NCBI RefSeq assembly: GCF_003352465.1 | Contig: NZ_CP031153.1 | Location: forward strand, 4,116,001 to 4,180,000 | Length of the DNA: 64,000 nt | From: Kordia sp. SMS9 | GTDB lineage: Bacteria > Bacteroidota > Bacteroidia > Flavobacteriales > Flavobacteriaceae | Direction of reading: 5' to 3' | In this document: piece by piece, positions 1-7,819 of the stretch | Numbering within the stretch: the first letter of the stretch is position 1 | Layout of the letters: each line of letters starts with the position of its first letter | The notes under the pieces: generated by a model | Told to the model about the DNA's origin: nothing | Databases searched by the model: none | The model's input: only the letters and a program-made list of their open reading frames with translations | Program-made: the position numbers and the translations under genes

Positions 1-727
1 TGTTGAGTTCATGAATGGCTTTTAAGGTACATAAAACGTCTTCTCGTGCCGATTTGTAACGATTGGTCTCTGGATGTTGCATTACGACTAAATAACCGTT
101 AGAAATGTCTAAATCAGCTCCGACACCACCATATTTTTTGATGGGATCAAATTCGTAGTCTGCTGCATCTAAAACTTCTTGGGCAATATCAATCGACGGA
201 CAACCTGTATTGATCACATAGGCTGGATCTTCGCCTAGTTTTATGACACGATCTTTGGCATCTTGTGAAGCCACTAAGTGTAAATCTGCCAATTTCGTAT
301 TTGCATGACGCACTTTTTCATCAATATTTCCCGTTACTTCTCCGCCTTGAATGTGCACTAACGGAATGTTTTGATATGCTGCTGCAATGCTTGTCGCAAT
401 GGTTTCAAAACGATCGGCAATGGTAATAACAGCATCGGGTTTTAGGTTGTAAAATACGTTTGAAAGTTCCATGACACCTAAACCTGTCGTTTTTGCCATT
501 GCGGTTGGGTTTTCACCTTCCAACACCATAAAAACCTTTTCATCAATCTTGAAACCATCATTTTCAATGACATTGACAGCATTTCCATACCGACCTAATA
601 ATGCAGAACCTGCCACCACCAATTGCAATTCTAACTTTGGATGCTCTTGAATCGCTTTCAGCGCAGTTTTAATTCTACTATACGATGGTCGCGCGGTGAC
701 TACGGCACATATTTTTCGTTTGTTCAT
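1..727 (-). CDS. neuC: UDP-N-acetylglucosamine 2-epimerase, NeuC type (partial)
   Basis: The reading frame opens at an ATG at 727 and stays open to the left edge, so the C-terminus is missing (about 242 residues seen). The N-terminus reads MNKRKICAVVTARPSYSRIK, the typical opening of hydrolysing UDP-GlcNAc 2-epimerases. Further family-like stretches are ITIADRFET, PLVHIQGGE and NTGCPSID. Such enzymes release ManNAc (or a related 2-epimer) as the first step of sialic, legionaminic or similar nonulosonic acid synthesis. The gene lies downstream of neuB on the same strand, which fits that pathway. The exact sugar cannot be told from the fragment. A CMP-sugar synthetase (NeuA) is expected to the left but is not in view. 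Confidence 0.88.
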   Translation of the reverse strand, partial: MNKRKICAVVTARPSYSRIKTALKAIQEHPKLELQLVVAGSALLGRYGNAVNVIENDGFKIDEKVFMVLEGENPTAMAKTTGLGVMELSNVFYNLKPDAVITIADRFETIATSIAAAYQNIPLVHIQGGEVTGNIDEKVRHANTKLADLHLVASQDAKDRVIKLGEDPAYVINTGCPSIDIAQEVLDAADYEFDPIKKYGGVGADLDISNGYLVVMQHPETNRYKSAREDVLCTLKAIHELN

Positions 728-808
728 TCTCTGTCTAGCTTTTAGCTGTTGGCCACTGGCTTTTGGCTTTTTGTTGATTTGTCTTTCTGTTTATTCGTTG
801 TATTCTTG

Positions 809-953
809 ACGTCAGTTCAAGTGATTTTTTGTCATATCGAGCGCAGTCGAGATAGACAGAAAATTGTATCGAGAACTACTTCTAAATCAAAACGCTTTTT
901 TTCTTAGCTGTTCTCGATACAAATTTGTCATACAAATTCACTCGAACTGACGT
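809..953. repeat. Nested inverted repeat, about 145 bp
   Basis: The outer arms are acgtcagttcaagtga (809-824) and tcactcgaactgacgt (938-953). The inner arms are ttgtatcgagaac (864-876) and gttctcgatacaa (910-922). The element fills most of the 265-bp gap between neuB and neuC and could fold into one long hairpin. A decayed relative of the left half is seen near 45602-45645 (cgtcatattgagtgattttt, then ctgtatcgagat), so it looks like a dispersed intergenic repeat and not a gene-specific signal. On the operon transcript the hairpin could protect or terminate the mRNA. Confidence 0.7.
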
Positions 954-992
954 TTACGTAATTTAAAATTTAGCATTCATAACTTCAAAGCA

Positions 993-2006
993 TCAAACAA
1001 AATCTTCCTCATTCAAAAAATCCCATTGTTTCATATCGTTTTTCAGCTTTTTCCCGATGACTTCTTGAAATTTAGACGCTAGAATTCCGTAATTTTTAGG
1101 CTTTTTAGCTTCTAAATCGTTGAATGTTAAGACATGTCCTTTTGGCAAATTTTTGTTGATGGCTAACGATTTTTCAAAGATTTTCTTGAGTTCTGAATAG
1201 TGTGAGTTGTCTTTTTTATTTATGGGATGATTCAACGCTTGGTCAATGTTTCTGATGGCGTTGACTAGTTTGGTAGTTTCTGAAAATGTAAGTGACGATT
1301 TTGCATCAGGCCCAAACATTTCTTTGTCAAATACTGCATGAAATTCCAAGATTTCCGCACCCAACGTCGCTGCAGCAATTCCCGCTTCGATTCCTGAGGA
1401 ATGATCAGAGAATCCAATTTTTACGTTATAACGATCTTTGAGTTCTTGAATTACATTCAACCCAAATTGCGTTGGCGCTGTTGGATACGAAGTTGTACAT
1501 TGTAAAATGGAGAATTCGCAGTTTTTTTCGTTGAGAAAAGCGACGGTTTCATCCAATTCTGCAAACGAACTCATGCCCGATGAAATGATGATCGGTTTTC
1601 CCGTGTTTGCTATTTTTTCTAACAATAGAAAGTTGTTCACTTCTCCAGAACCTACTTTATAGCACGACACACCTACTTCTTCCAACAAATCTACAGCTGC
1701 ATTGCTGAATGGTGACGATAAAAAGTCCAATCCGACTTCATCACAATGTGCTTTTAATTCTTTCCATTGTGGCAAGGAGAATTCCATACGTTGCCAGTAT
1801 TCGTAGCGTGTTGCATCTTGCTTGGAAAATTTTACCCGAAAAGGTTCATGCATGCTACTTTCCGCCGCAGCGATATGCGTTTGAAATTTAATAGCATCCG
1901 CGCCCGTTTTTGCCACCGCATCAATATAGGCATGCGCCATTCCTAAACTTCCGTCATGTGCTTGCGCGATTTCTGCTATGATGTAGGTTTTTTTCAATGG
2001 TATCAA
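993..2006 (-). CDS. neuB: Nonulosonic (sialic-type) acid synthase NeuB
   Basis: 337 aa, the usual NeuB length (about 335-350). The N-terminal barrel starts YIIAEIAQAHDGSLG and continues GADAIKFQTH, both NeuB family signatures. IGFSDHSSGIEAGIAA and AEILEFHAVFD are also typical of the barrel. The last 60 residues resemble the SAF (antifreeze-like) domain. The enzyme condenses phosphoenolpyruvate with ManNAc or a related 2,4-diacetamido sugar to give a nine-carbon acid in the cytoplasm. It follows the ABC transporter genes by 7 bp and precedes neuC, so it is read as part of the polysaccharide operon. Which acid is made (Neu5Ac, legionaminic or other) is not resolved. Confidence 0.9.
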   Translation of the reverse strand: MIPLKKTYIIAEIAQAHDGSLGMAHAYIDAVAKTGADAIKFQTHIAAAESSMHEPFRVKFSKQDATRYEYWQRMEFSLPQWKELKAHCDEVGLDFLSSPFSNAAVDLLEEVGVSCYKVGSGEVNNFLLLEKIANTGKPIIISSGMSSFAELDETVAFLNEKNCEFSILQCTTSYPTAPTQFGLNVIQELKDRYNVKIGFSDHSSGIEAGIAAATLGAEILEFHAVFDKEMFGPDAKSSLTFSETTKLVNAIRNIDQALNHPINKKDNSHYSELKKIFEKSLAINKNLPKGHVLTFNDLEAKKPKNYGILASKFQEVIGKKLKNDMKQWDFLNEEDFV

Positions 2007-2013
2007 ATATGAA

Positions 2014-3330
2014 TTAATCTAAAGGTATTCTTTCAATGCTCCAATCTAACTTAGGTCGCACCATTCCAGGCCAAGAGCCCGAAGCCATGTTGCGGACACC
2101 TTCGCCAGTAGTATCGTCATATACTTCGAAAGCTAGTAAATTTTCTTCAAATACATGTGTAATGTCCGGATTATAATTTCCAACACCTACGCTGATATTG
2201 AATTGTCCTTCTGCCATAAAATTCCCAGGAATGGTACATACTGCTGTAACGATTCCTTTTTCTTTTGAATGTACTTCTTTCCAATTTGGCGCATTGAACT
2301 CATTCGTAGCAAACAGACATTGTCCACGTTCGTTGATGATTCTAAGCATGGCTGTGTTGGAGTATTCGGCGTTTAAATCCCAATACGAAACACTGATATG
2401 AATAGGTTCGGTAATGTTAAAACGTTTGCAAGCCTCTTTTTTCTGGTTGCAAATGGTTACCTTTTTTAAGCGACCAAAATCGTTTCCTGGTGCCGTTTCT
2501 AACTGATCCCAAGAAACTACAGGTTTGCTTTCCAATCCTTTGTTTAAGTAAACTTGCACCGCTTTGTCTGTTTCGCCCACAAATAATACTTCTCCATCAG
2601 AAAGTACGACCGCGCGTTTGGTGAGTTTTTGAATGGCATCCATGTCGTGACTCACAAATAGCACTGTTCTTCCCTCATCGCTGGCAATGTCTTTCATTTT
2701 GCCAATAGCTTTGTTTTGAAATTCCGCATCACCTACTGCCAATACTTCATCTATGACTAATATTTCAGGTTCTAAATGTGCTGCTACCGCAAAAGCCAGA
2801 CGAACTTTCATTCCTGACGAATAGCGTTTTACGGGTGTATCAATATAACGTTGCACGCCTGCAAATTCTATAATTTCTTCAAATTTTGACGTGATTTCAG
2901 TTTTAGACATTCCCAAAATAGCGCCGTTGAGGTAAATATTTTCTTTGCCCGTTAATTCGGGATGAAATCCGGTACCAACTTCCAATAAAGAAGCGATTCG
3001 CCCTTTTGATTTGATCAATCCTTTTGTTGGCATGGTTACTTTTGAGAGAATTTTTAAGAGTGTGGATTTTCCAGAGCCATTTTTTCCGATAATTCCCAAC
3101 ACTTCACCTTCATGCACATCAAACGTGATGTTTTTTAATGCCCAAACATATTTTGATTTCCCTACGGTTGATCGGCTGTTGCGTTCTCCAATTTTTAAAT
3201 ACGGATCTTCTTTGCCACGGACTTTGTGCCACCAGCGATTCAAGTCGTGCTTGATGGTTCGTGTTCCCACAACGCCCAAACGATACTGTTTTGATACATT
3301 TTCTATGCTAAGTATGATTTTCTTTTCCAT
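2014..3330 (-). CDS. wzt: Polysaccharide ABC exporter ATPase (Wzt/TagH type)
   Basis: 438 aa. The N-terminal ABC ATPase has Walker A GKNGSGKST, the signature SSGMKVRLAFA and Walker B ILVIDEVLAVGD, followed by the switch histidine in LFVSHDMDAI. Residues from about 270 onward form an extra C-terminal domain with beta-rich sequence, as in Wzt proteins that recognise the end of the finished glycan (family knowledge). The start codon overlaps the stop of the permease gene by one base, so the two are translationally coupled. Role: powers export of a lipid-linked polysaccharide across the inner membrane. Confidence 0.92.
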   Translation of the reverse strand: MEKKIILSIENVSKQYRLGVVGTRTIKHDLNRWWHKVRGKEDPYLKIGERNSRSTVGKSKYVWALKNITFDVHEGEVLGIIGKNGSGKSTLLKILSKVTMPTKGLIKSKGRIASLLEVGTGFHPELTGKENIYLNGAILGMSKTEITSKFEEIIEFAGVQRYIDTPVKRYSSGMKVRLAFAVAAHLEPEILVIDEVLAVGDAEFQNKAIGKMKDIASDEGRTVLFVSHDMDAIQKLTKRAVVLSDGEVLFVGETDKAVQVYLNKGLESKPVVSWDQLETAPGNDFGRLKKVTICNQKKEACKRFNITEPIHISVSYWDLNAEYSNTAMLRIINERGQCLFATNEFNAPNWKEVHSKEKGIVTAVCTIPGNFMAEGQFNISVGVGNYNPDITHVFEENLLAFEVYDDTTGEGVRNMASGSWPGMVRPKLDWSIERIPLD

Positions 3331-4202
3331 TATATCGTATCAATAAAATTGCGTTCTGTTTTATTAAAAATTAGTAATCCAATAAAAAAGATAATGATGG
3401 CGATGACAAAAGTGATGATGATGTGTGTCAATGAAAATTTTCCTTCAGAGAAAACCATAAATCGGAACGATTCTACGACACGCGCCAACGGATTGTAATT
3501 TACAATCCACGAAATGTATGAAGGCAATCGTTCCACCGTAATGGCAATAGGATACATGACTGCCGAAATGTACATTAAAAGTTGAATTCCGAATTGTATC
3601 AAAAACACCAAATCGCGATATTTTGTGACCATGGAGGAAATAATCATTCCAAAGCCTAATCCTAACAAACCCATCGTTACTACTACTATAGGTACGGAAA
3701 AGATGGCAACTGAAATGCTTCCGGCATCTCCTTGAAAGTAGAAAAAGATGTAAAAAACGGTAAAGATTAAGAGTTGAATAGAAAATTTTACCAAATTGGA
3801 AATCGTGATGGATAATGGTGTGATGACACGTGGAAAGTATACTTTTCCAAAAATACTTTCGTTCTTTTTAAACGTGTCGGAAGTTGCTTTTAAGCATTCT
3901 GCAAAGTAATTCCAAATGGTAATTCCCGCAAGGTTAAACAAAAAGGCATTTACATTTCCTGTTTTGATATCGGCAATTCCGTTGAATACTATCGTAAAAA
4001 TTACAGATGTTAAAAGTGGCTGCAAAATATGCCAAATAGGTCCTAAAACCGTTTGTTTGTATAACGTGACAATATCACGAACGACAAATTGCATTAACAG
4101 ATCGCGATATCTCCAAATTTCTTTTAATTTAAGATCGAATAAATTACTCTTAGGAGAAATCACAAATAACCAATCGTCGCTGTCTTTTACTTTTTCATTC
4201 AT
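3330..4202 (-). CDS. wzm: Polysaccharide ABC exporter permease (Wzm/TagG type)
   Basis: 290 aa with about six hydrophobic segments. It matches the ABC-2 type polysaccharide permease family: RDLLMQFVVRDIVTLYKQTVLGPIW is split over the typical amphipathic entry region, and MVTKYRDLVFLIQFGIQLLMYISAV is the conserved second half. It forms the channel with the Wzt-like ATPase encoded immediately downstream. Together they define an ABC-dependent (not Wzy-dependent) export route, although the operon also carries Wza/Wzc-type proteins, a mix that also occurs in group 2-like capsule systems. Confidence 0.92.
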   Translation of the reverse strand: MNEKVKDSDDWLFVISPKSNLFDLKLKEIWRYRDLLMQFVVRDIVTLYKQTVLGPIWHILQPLLTSVIFTIVFNGIADIKTGNVNAFLFNLAGITIWNYFAECLKATSDTFKKNESIFGKVYFPRVITPLSITISNLVKFSIQLLIFTVFYIFFYFQGDAGSISVAIFSVPIVVVTMGLLGLGFGMIISSMVTKYRDLVFLIQFGIQLLMYISAVMYPIAITVERLPSYISWIVNYNPLARVVESFRFMVFSEGKFSLTHIIITFVIAIIIFFIGLLIFNKTERNFIDTI

Positions 4203-4215
4203 GGTTTTGCTGCGT

Positions 4216-4596
4216 TTACCAGATATTTTCTAAATCTTTTTTGGTGTACGTATGATTGCGTTCTACGAAAGTAGTATTGGCATCATTTTTTAGTTTGAGG
4301 CTGCTGTTTTTTGAGAACAATCGCGATAAGATTCCAAATGGTGTTAGAAAGATAAAAAACACCAAGGATAGAATGATTTTTGTGTTGATCCAACCTAAAA
4401 CCATGGCAATTTTTCCCCAAATCCAAACAATCAACTGTTCTAGCGGTGGAATAAACGAAGAAACGCCTACACTTAACGCAATGATAAATAACACTTTTGC
4501 AGCAGTTGCATATTCCGTATTGTAATGAAGATACGTGGCAATCAGCAAGAAGCCAACCACCATGACTAAAATTACTTTTGTATTACTTTCTTTCAT
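4216..4596 (-). CDS. SxtJ-family small membrane protein
   Basis: 126 aa with about three to four hydrophobic segments and a charged C-terminus. The length, topology and place next to a DUF5989-like gene and a carbamoyltransferase fit the SxtJ membrane family, which is repeatedly found in this neighbourhood (family knowledge, assigned by pattern and context only). The molecular function is unknown. It may help bring the carbamoyltransferase to the membrane. It starts 3 bp after the stop of the 49-aa gene and ends 13 bp before the permease start. Confidence 0.7.
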   Translation of the reverse strand: MKESNTKVILVMVVGFLLIATYLHYNTEYATAAKVLFIIALSVGVSSFIPPLEQLIVWIWGKIAMVLGWINTKIILSLVFFIFLTPFGILSRLFSKNSSLKLKNDANTTFVERNHTYTKKDLENIW

Positions 4597-4599
4597 GAT

Positions 4600-4749
4600 T
4601 TAGAATAAGGTGTAGATAAATGGTGCAATGGCAGATCCGCCACCTAAAACTAGGATGACTCCAAGTAATAATAATACGATAATCATTGGCAAAAGCCAGA
4701 ATTTTTTTCGTTCTTTTAAGAATCTGAATAGATCTTTTAAAAACTCCAT
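4600..4749 (-). CDS. 49-aa membrane protein, DUF5989-like
   Basis: An ATG at 4749 opens a 49-codon frame beginning MEFLKDLFRFLKERKKFWLL and ending AIAPFIYTLF, with one transmembrane helix (about residues 19-35) after a basic amphipathic start. This pattern (short, FLKERKKFWLLP, then a hydrophobic helix and a GGGSAIAPFIYTLF tail) is that of DUF5989, found beside SxtJ and carbamoyltransferase genes. Spacing is 3 bp on both sides, so it is tightly co-translated. The function is unknown. It is easily missed because of its size. Confidence 0.82.
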   Translation of the reverse strand: MEFLKDLFRFLKERKKFWLLPMIIVLLLLGVILVLGGGSAIAPFIYTLF

Positions 4750-4752
4750 AGG

Positions 4753-5898
4753 TTATTGATTTAAGGTCTTTATAAATGTTGCTAACTCGTCGCCCATTTT
4801 TTTATTTCCCGCAGGATTAAAATGGCAATCGTCATACAAATAGGTACTTGTTTTTGGAATGATGGAATCCGTTTTGAATACAGGAATGGAAAATTTTAAG
4901 CTTTCATTCACCGTTACCGCATTGATACTATCAACTTTTTGTTGCAGCTTTTTTGCATTGTAGCGAATACCGCCACGAGACGTCATCCAATGCCAATTTT
5001 GCAAGGCTTCGTCTTCTGTATCCCAAGTTACTACTTGCGTGGCAAATATAAGGTTTATATCATTCGCCTGACAAATCCCGATCAAGGTTTTTAATTTATT
5101 TACATAATTCCCGTAATCTACGGTAGGTAACTGATTTTCAATAGGTCGCGACTGTGTCTTTTTTACTTTTTTCTGATAATTTGATGCTATTTCAATAGTT
5201 TCTAACGCATCTTCTTCCGTTTTGAACGCGTAGTATAAACGTCTAGGAATTTGAAATTCATACAGAAAAACAGTGAACATTTGCCAAAAACCAACGTGCG
5301 CATCTGCGCTTTTTTCATTGGTGTTGAATTTTAAAGGATTGTCATCCAAAAGCAAACGCGTAACATCATTGATACCGCAAAAAACAATGATTTCATCAGG
5401 TTGCAAGTGAATGATTCTGTGTGACAACATGGCTATGTGATCTTGAATATTATCGCCCGATTTCCCTGCATTGTATACTTTTACTGTTTTATTTTGATAG
5501 TTATCACGGTTCAAATTTTCTTGTAAAACACGTGTCCAAACATCTGCATCGTCTACATAGAGACTTTCTGTAGAGCTTCCGCCAATAGCGAAAATTCGAT
5601 ATTCGTTCGTAGGTTTTGGTATGTTGAGTTTGTCACCACGAAAACCAACATTATTGATGCTAAAGTTGGTCGTGTCTTTGTAATTTTCAAACCCTAACAA
5701 ACCGTCTTCCGTAGAAAATTGAAGTGTAGTATTTGGCTCAAATTGCGATTCGATATACATATTCCCAATCGGCGGATAAAACATGTTGACTTTGGCAGTT
5801 TCATACGGATTCGCCACAGGAAAAAACCACAACATGATTTCTATCAGCACTAAAAGCACCAACAGCACCATAAAATTGTATTTAATTGTTTTCCACAC
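4753..5898 (-). CDS. Membrane-anchored SGNH/GDSL hydrolase-like protein
   Basis: 381 aa. One N-terminal transmembrane anchor (about residues 8-27) is followed by an extracytoplasmic SGNH fold: block I GGSSTES with the Ser nucleophile, a Gly in NAGKSGDN, the block III FCGIND, and a C-terminal DDCHFN with the Asp-x-x-His pair. Such proteins remove or add acyl groups on glycans. Placed in a polysaccharide operon, 6 bp after the carbamoyltransferase, it probably acts on O-acetyl groups of the polymer outside the inner membrane. Whether it is an esterase or an acetyltransferase cannot be told. Confidence 0.8.
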   Translation of the reverse strand: MWKTIKYNFMVLLVLLVLIEIMLWFFPVANPYETAKVNMFYPPIGNMYIESQFEPNTTLQFSTEDGLLGFENYKDTTNFSINNVGFRGDKLNIPKPTNEYRIFAIGGSSTESLYVDDADVWTRVLQENLNRDNYQNKTVKVYNAGKSGDNIQDHIAMLSHRIIHLQPDEIIVFCGINDVTRLLLDDNPLKFNTNEKSADAHVGFWQMFTVFLYEFQIPRRLYYAFKTEEDALETIEIASNYQKKVKKTQSRPIENQLPTVDYGNYVNKLKTLIGICQANDINLIFATQVVTWDTEDEALQNWHWMTSRGGIRYNAKKLQQKVDSINAVTVNESLKFSIPVFKTDSIIPKTSTYLYDDCHFNPAGNKKMGDELATFIKTLNQ

Positions 5899-5904
5899 AG
5901 GTAT

Positions 5905-7764
5905 CTAATCTAATAAAAATTCTTCTTTCCAGTCGTCCGTATCTTGCCAACTTGGCTGATCTTCTTTTTTGTACACATAGTTTCCAATGACTAGATAATC
6001 CATTTCCGTTCGCATAAAACAGCGATATGCATCGTCTGGCGTGCATACAATTGGTTCTCCACGCACATTGAAACTTGTGTTTACCACCACACCAACACCT
6101 GTAATTTTCTTGAATTCGTTGATGAGTTCCCAGTATTCCGAATTGGTATCTTTGTGTACAGTTTGAATTCGCCCAGAAAAATCAATATGCGTAATTGCTG
6201 GTAAGGACGAGCGTTGTACGTATAGTTTTTCGCGAATTGGCAATTCGTGATAATTTACAGGAATTTCATGCTTTATTTTAGGATGTACCTTGTGCACTAA
6301 CAACATGTATGGTGAAATACCTTCGTAATCAAAGAATTCGTTGACATCTTCCGAAAGTACCGATGGCGCAAACGGACGGAACGATTCTCTGTATTTTATT
6401 TTGAGATTGAGTTTTTTCTGCATTTCAGGATTTCGAGCATCTCCTAAGATACTTCGTCTTCCCAGTGCACGTGGACCAAATTCCATGCGTCCTTGCATCC
6501 AACCAATGGCGTTTCCTTCTGAAATATACGTTGCTACTTCTTTGGTAAGTTTGCTAAAATCTGAAAAATAGGTGGATGTTGCATTGTATTTTCGGTTAAT
6601 TTTTTCCACATCCAAGTCTGAGAATTCCGGACCTAAATACGAACCGCTCATTGCGTCGTTTGGCTCAACTACACGTTCTTGATCAAAATAGGTGTAATAT
6701 GCTGTTAATGCTGCGCCTAACGATCCGCCAGCGTCTCCAGCGGCAGGTTGAATAAAAATTTCTTTGAAGATGTTTTCATTCTGTAATTTTCCATTGGCAA
6801 CACAGTTTAATGCCACACCACCAGCCATACAGAGATAGTCTGCACCTGTAATTTCTTTGGCGTGTTTGGCTAGTTTGATGATGATTTCTTCCGTTACTTC
6901 TTGGATTGCCAAGCCTAAATCGGAATGTTGTTGTTCAAATTCTGATTCAGAGGTTCTTCGCGGGAAACCGAATAATTCTTCCCACTTTTTGTCATACACC
7001 ATGCGCAAACCGACTGCATAGTTAAAGTATTTTTGATCTAACCAAATGGAACCATCATCGTTGATTTTGATGAGTTTCGTTTTGATGATTTCTTTAAATT
7101 TTTGCACGCGTTCCGATTTCGGATTACCATAAGGTGCCAATCCCATGAGTTTGTATTCGCCAGAGTTGACTTTGAATCCTAAGAAATAGGTAAATGCTGA
7201 GTATAACAATCCGACAGAGTGTGGAAATTGCAGTTCTTTCAGCATCGTAATGTTTTTCCCTTCTCCTACACAAATAGAAGCAGTTGCCCATTCTCCTACT
7301 CCATCTAAGGTAAGAATCGCTGCTTTTTCATACGGTGACGGATAAAACGCGCTTGCGGCATGCGATAAGTGATGTTCTGGAAATAGTAGTTTTAGTTTTT
7401 TCTTGTCATACGATTGAATTTCTTTTAATTCGTCCTTGATGAGTTTTTTTAAGAACATTTTTTCCTTCAACCACACTGGAATTGCTGTGATGAATGATTG
7501 TACACCTTTCGGCGAAAAGCCATAATAGGTTTCTAGTAAACGTTCAAACTTTAATAGAGGTTTGTCATAAAATACAACTGCGTCAAGTTGATCAATCGTT
7601 TTTCCAGTATATTCCAAACAATATTTCACTGCATTTGTTGGAAAAGCAGGATCGTGTTTTTTACGTGTAAAACGTTCTTCCTGCGCGGCAGCTACTATTT
7701 TGCCGTCTTGCACAATAGCTGCAGCAGAATCGTGGTAAAATGCGGATATTCCTAATATCGTCAT
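5905..7764 (-). CDS. Carbamoyltransferase (NodU/TobZ/HypF-like family)
   Basis: 619 aa, close to the family norm. The N-terminal Kae1-like domain opens ILGISAFYHDSAAAIVQDG and contains the metal-binding FPEHHLSHAASAF and the LTLDGVGEWATAS loop. The C-terminal YrdC-like part has MQGRMEFGPRALGRRSIL and FRPFAPSVL. These enzymes transfer a carbamoyl group from carbamoyl phosphate, by way of carbamoyl-AMP, to a hydroxyl of a sugar or natural product. Here the substrate is most likely a sugar of the surface glycan. It lies 55 bp downstream of the Wzc-like gene. Confidence 0.9.
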   Translation of the reverse strand: MTILGISAFYHDSAAAIVQDGKIVAAAQEERFTRKKHDPAFPTNAVKYCLEYTGKTIDQLDAVVFYDKPLLKFERLLETYYGFSPKGVQSFITAIPVWLKEKMFLKKLIKDELKEIQSYDKKKLKLLFPEHHLSHAASAFYPSPYEKAAILTLDGVGEWATASICVGEGKNITMLKELQFPHSVGLLYSAFTYFLGFKVNSGEYKLMGLAPYGNPKSERVQKFKEIIKTKLIKINDDGSIWLDQKYFNYAVGLRMVYDKKWEELFGFPRRTSESEFEQQHSDLGLAIQEVTEEIIIKLAKHAKEITGADYLCMAGGVALNCVANGKLQNENIFKEIFIQPAAGDAGGSLGAALTAYYTYFDQERVVEPNDAMSGSYLGPEFSDLDVEKINRKYNATSTYFSDFSKLTKEVATYISEGNAIGWMQGRMEFGPRALGRRSILGDARNPEMQKKLNLKIKYRESFRPFAPSVLSEDVNEFFDYEGISPYMLLVHKVHPKIKHEIPVNYHELPIREKLYVQRSSLPAITHIDFSGRIQTVHKDTNSEYWELINEFKKITGVGVVVNTSFNVRGEPIVCTPDDAYRCFMRTEMDYLVIGNYVYKKEDQPSWQDTDDWKEEFLLD

Positions 7765-7819
7765 AATCGCTTCTATTGAAATACTTTACAAAAGCATTTC
7801 CTATTTGGGGATTGTTAGT

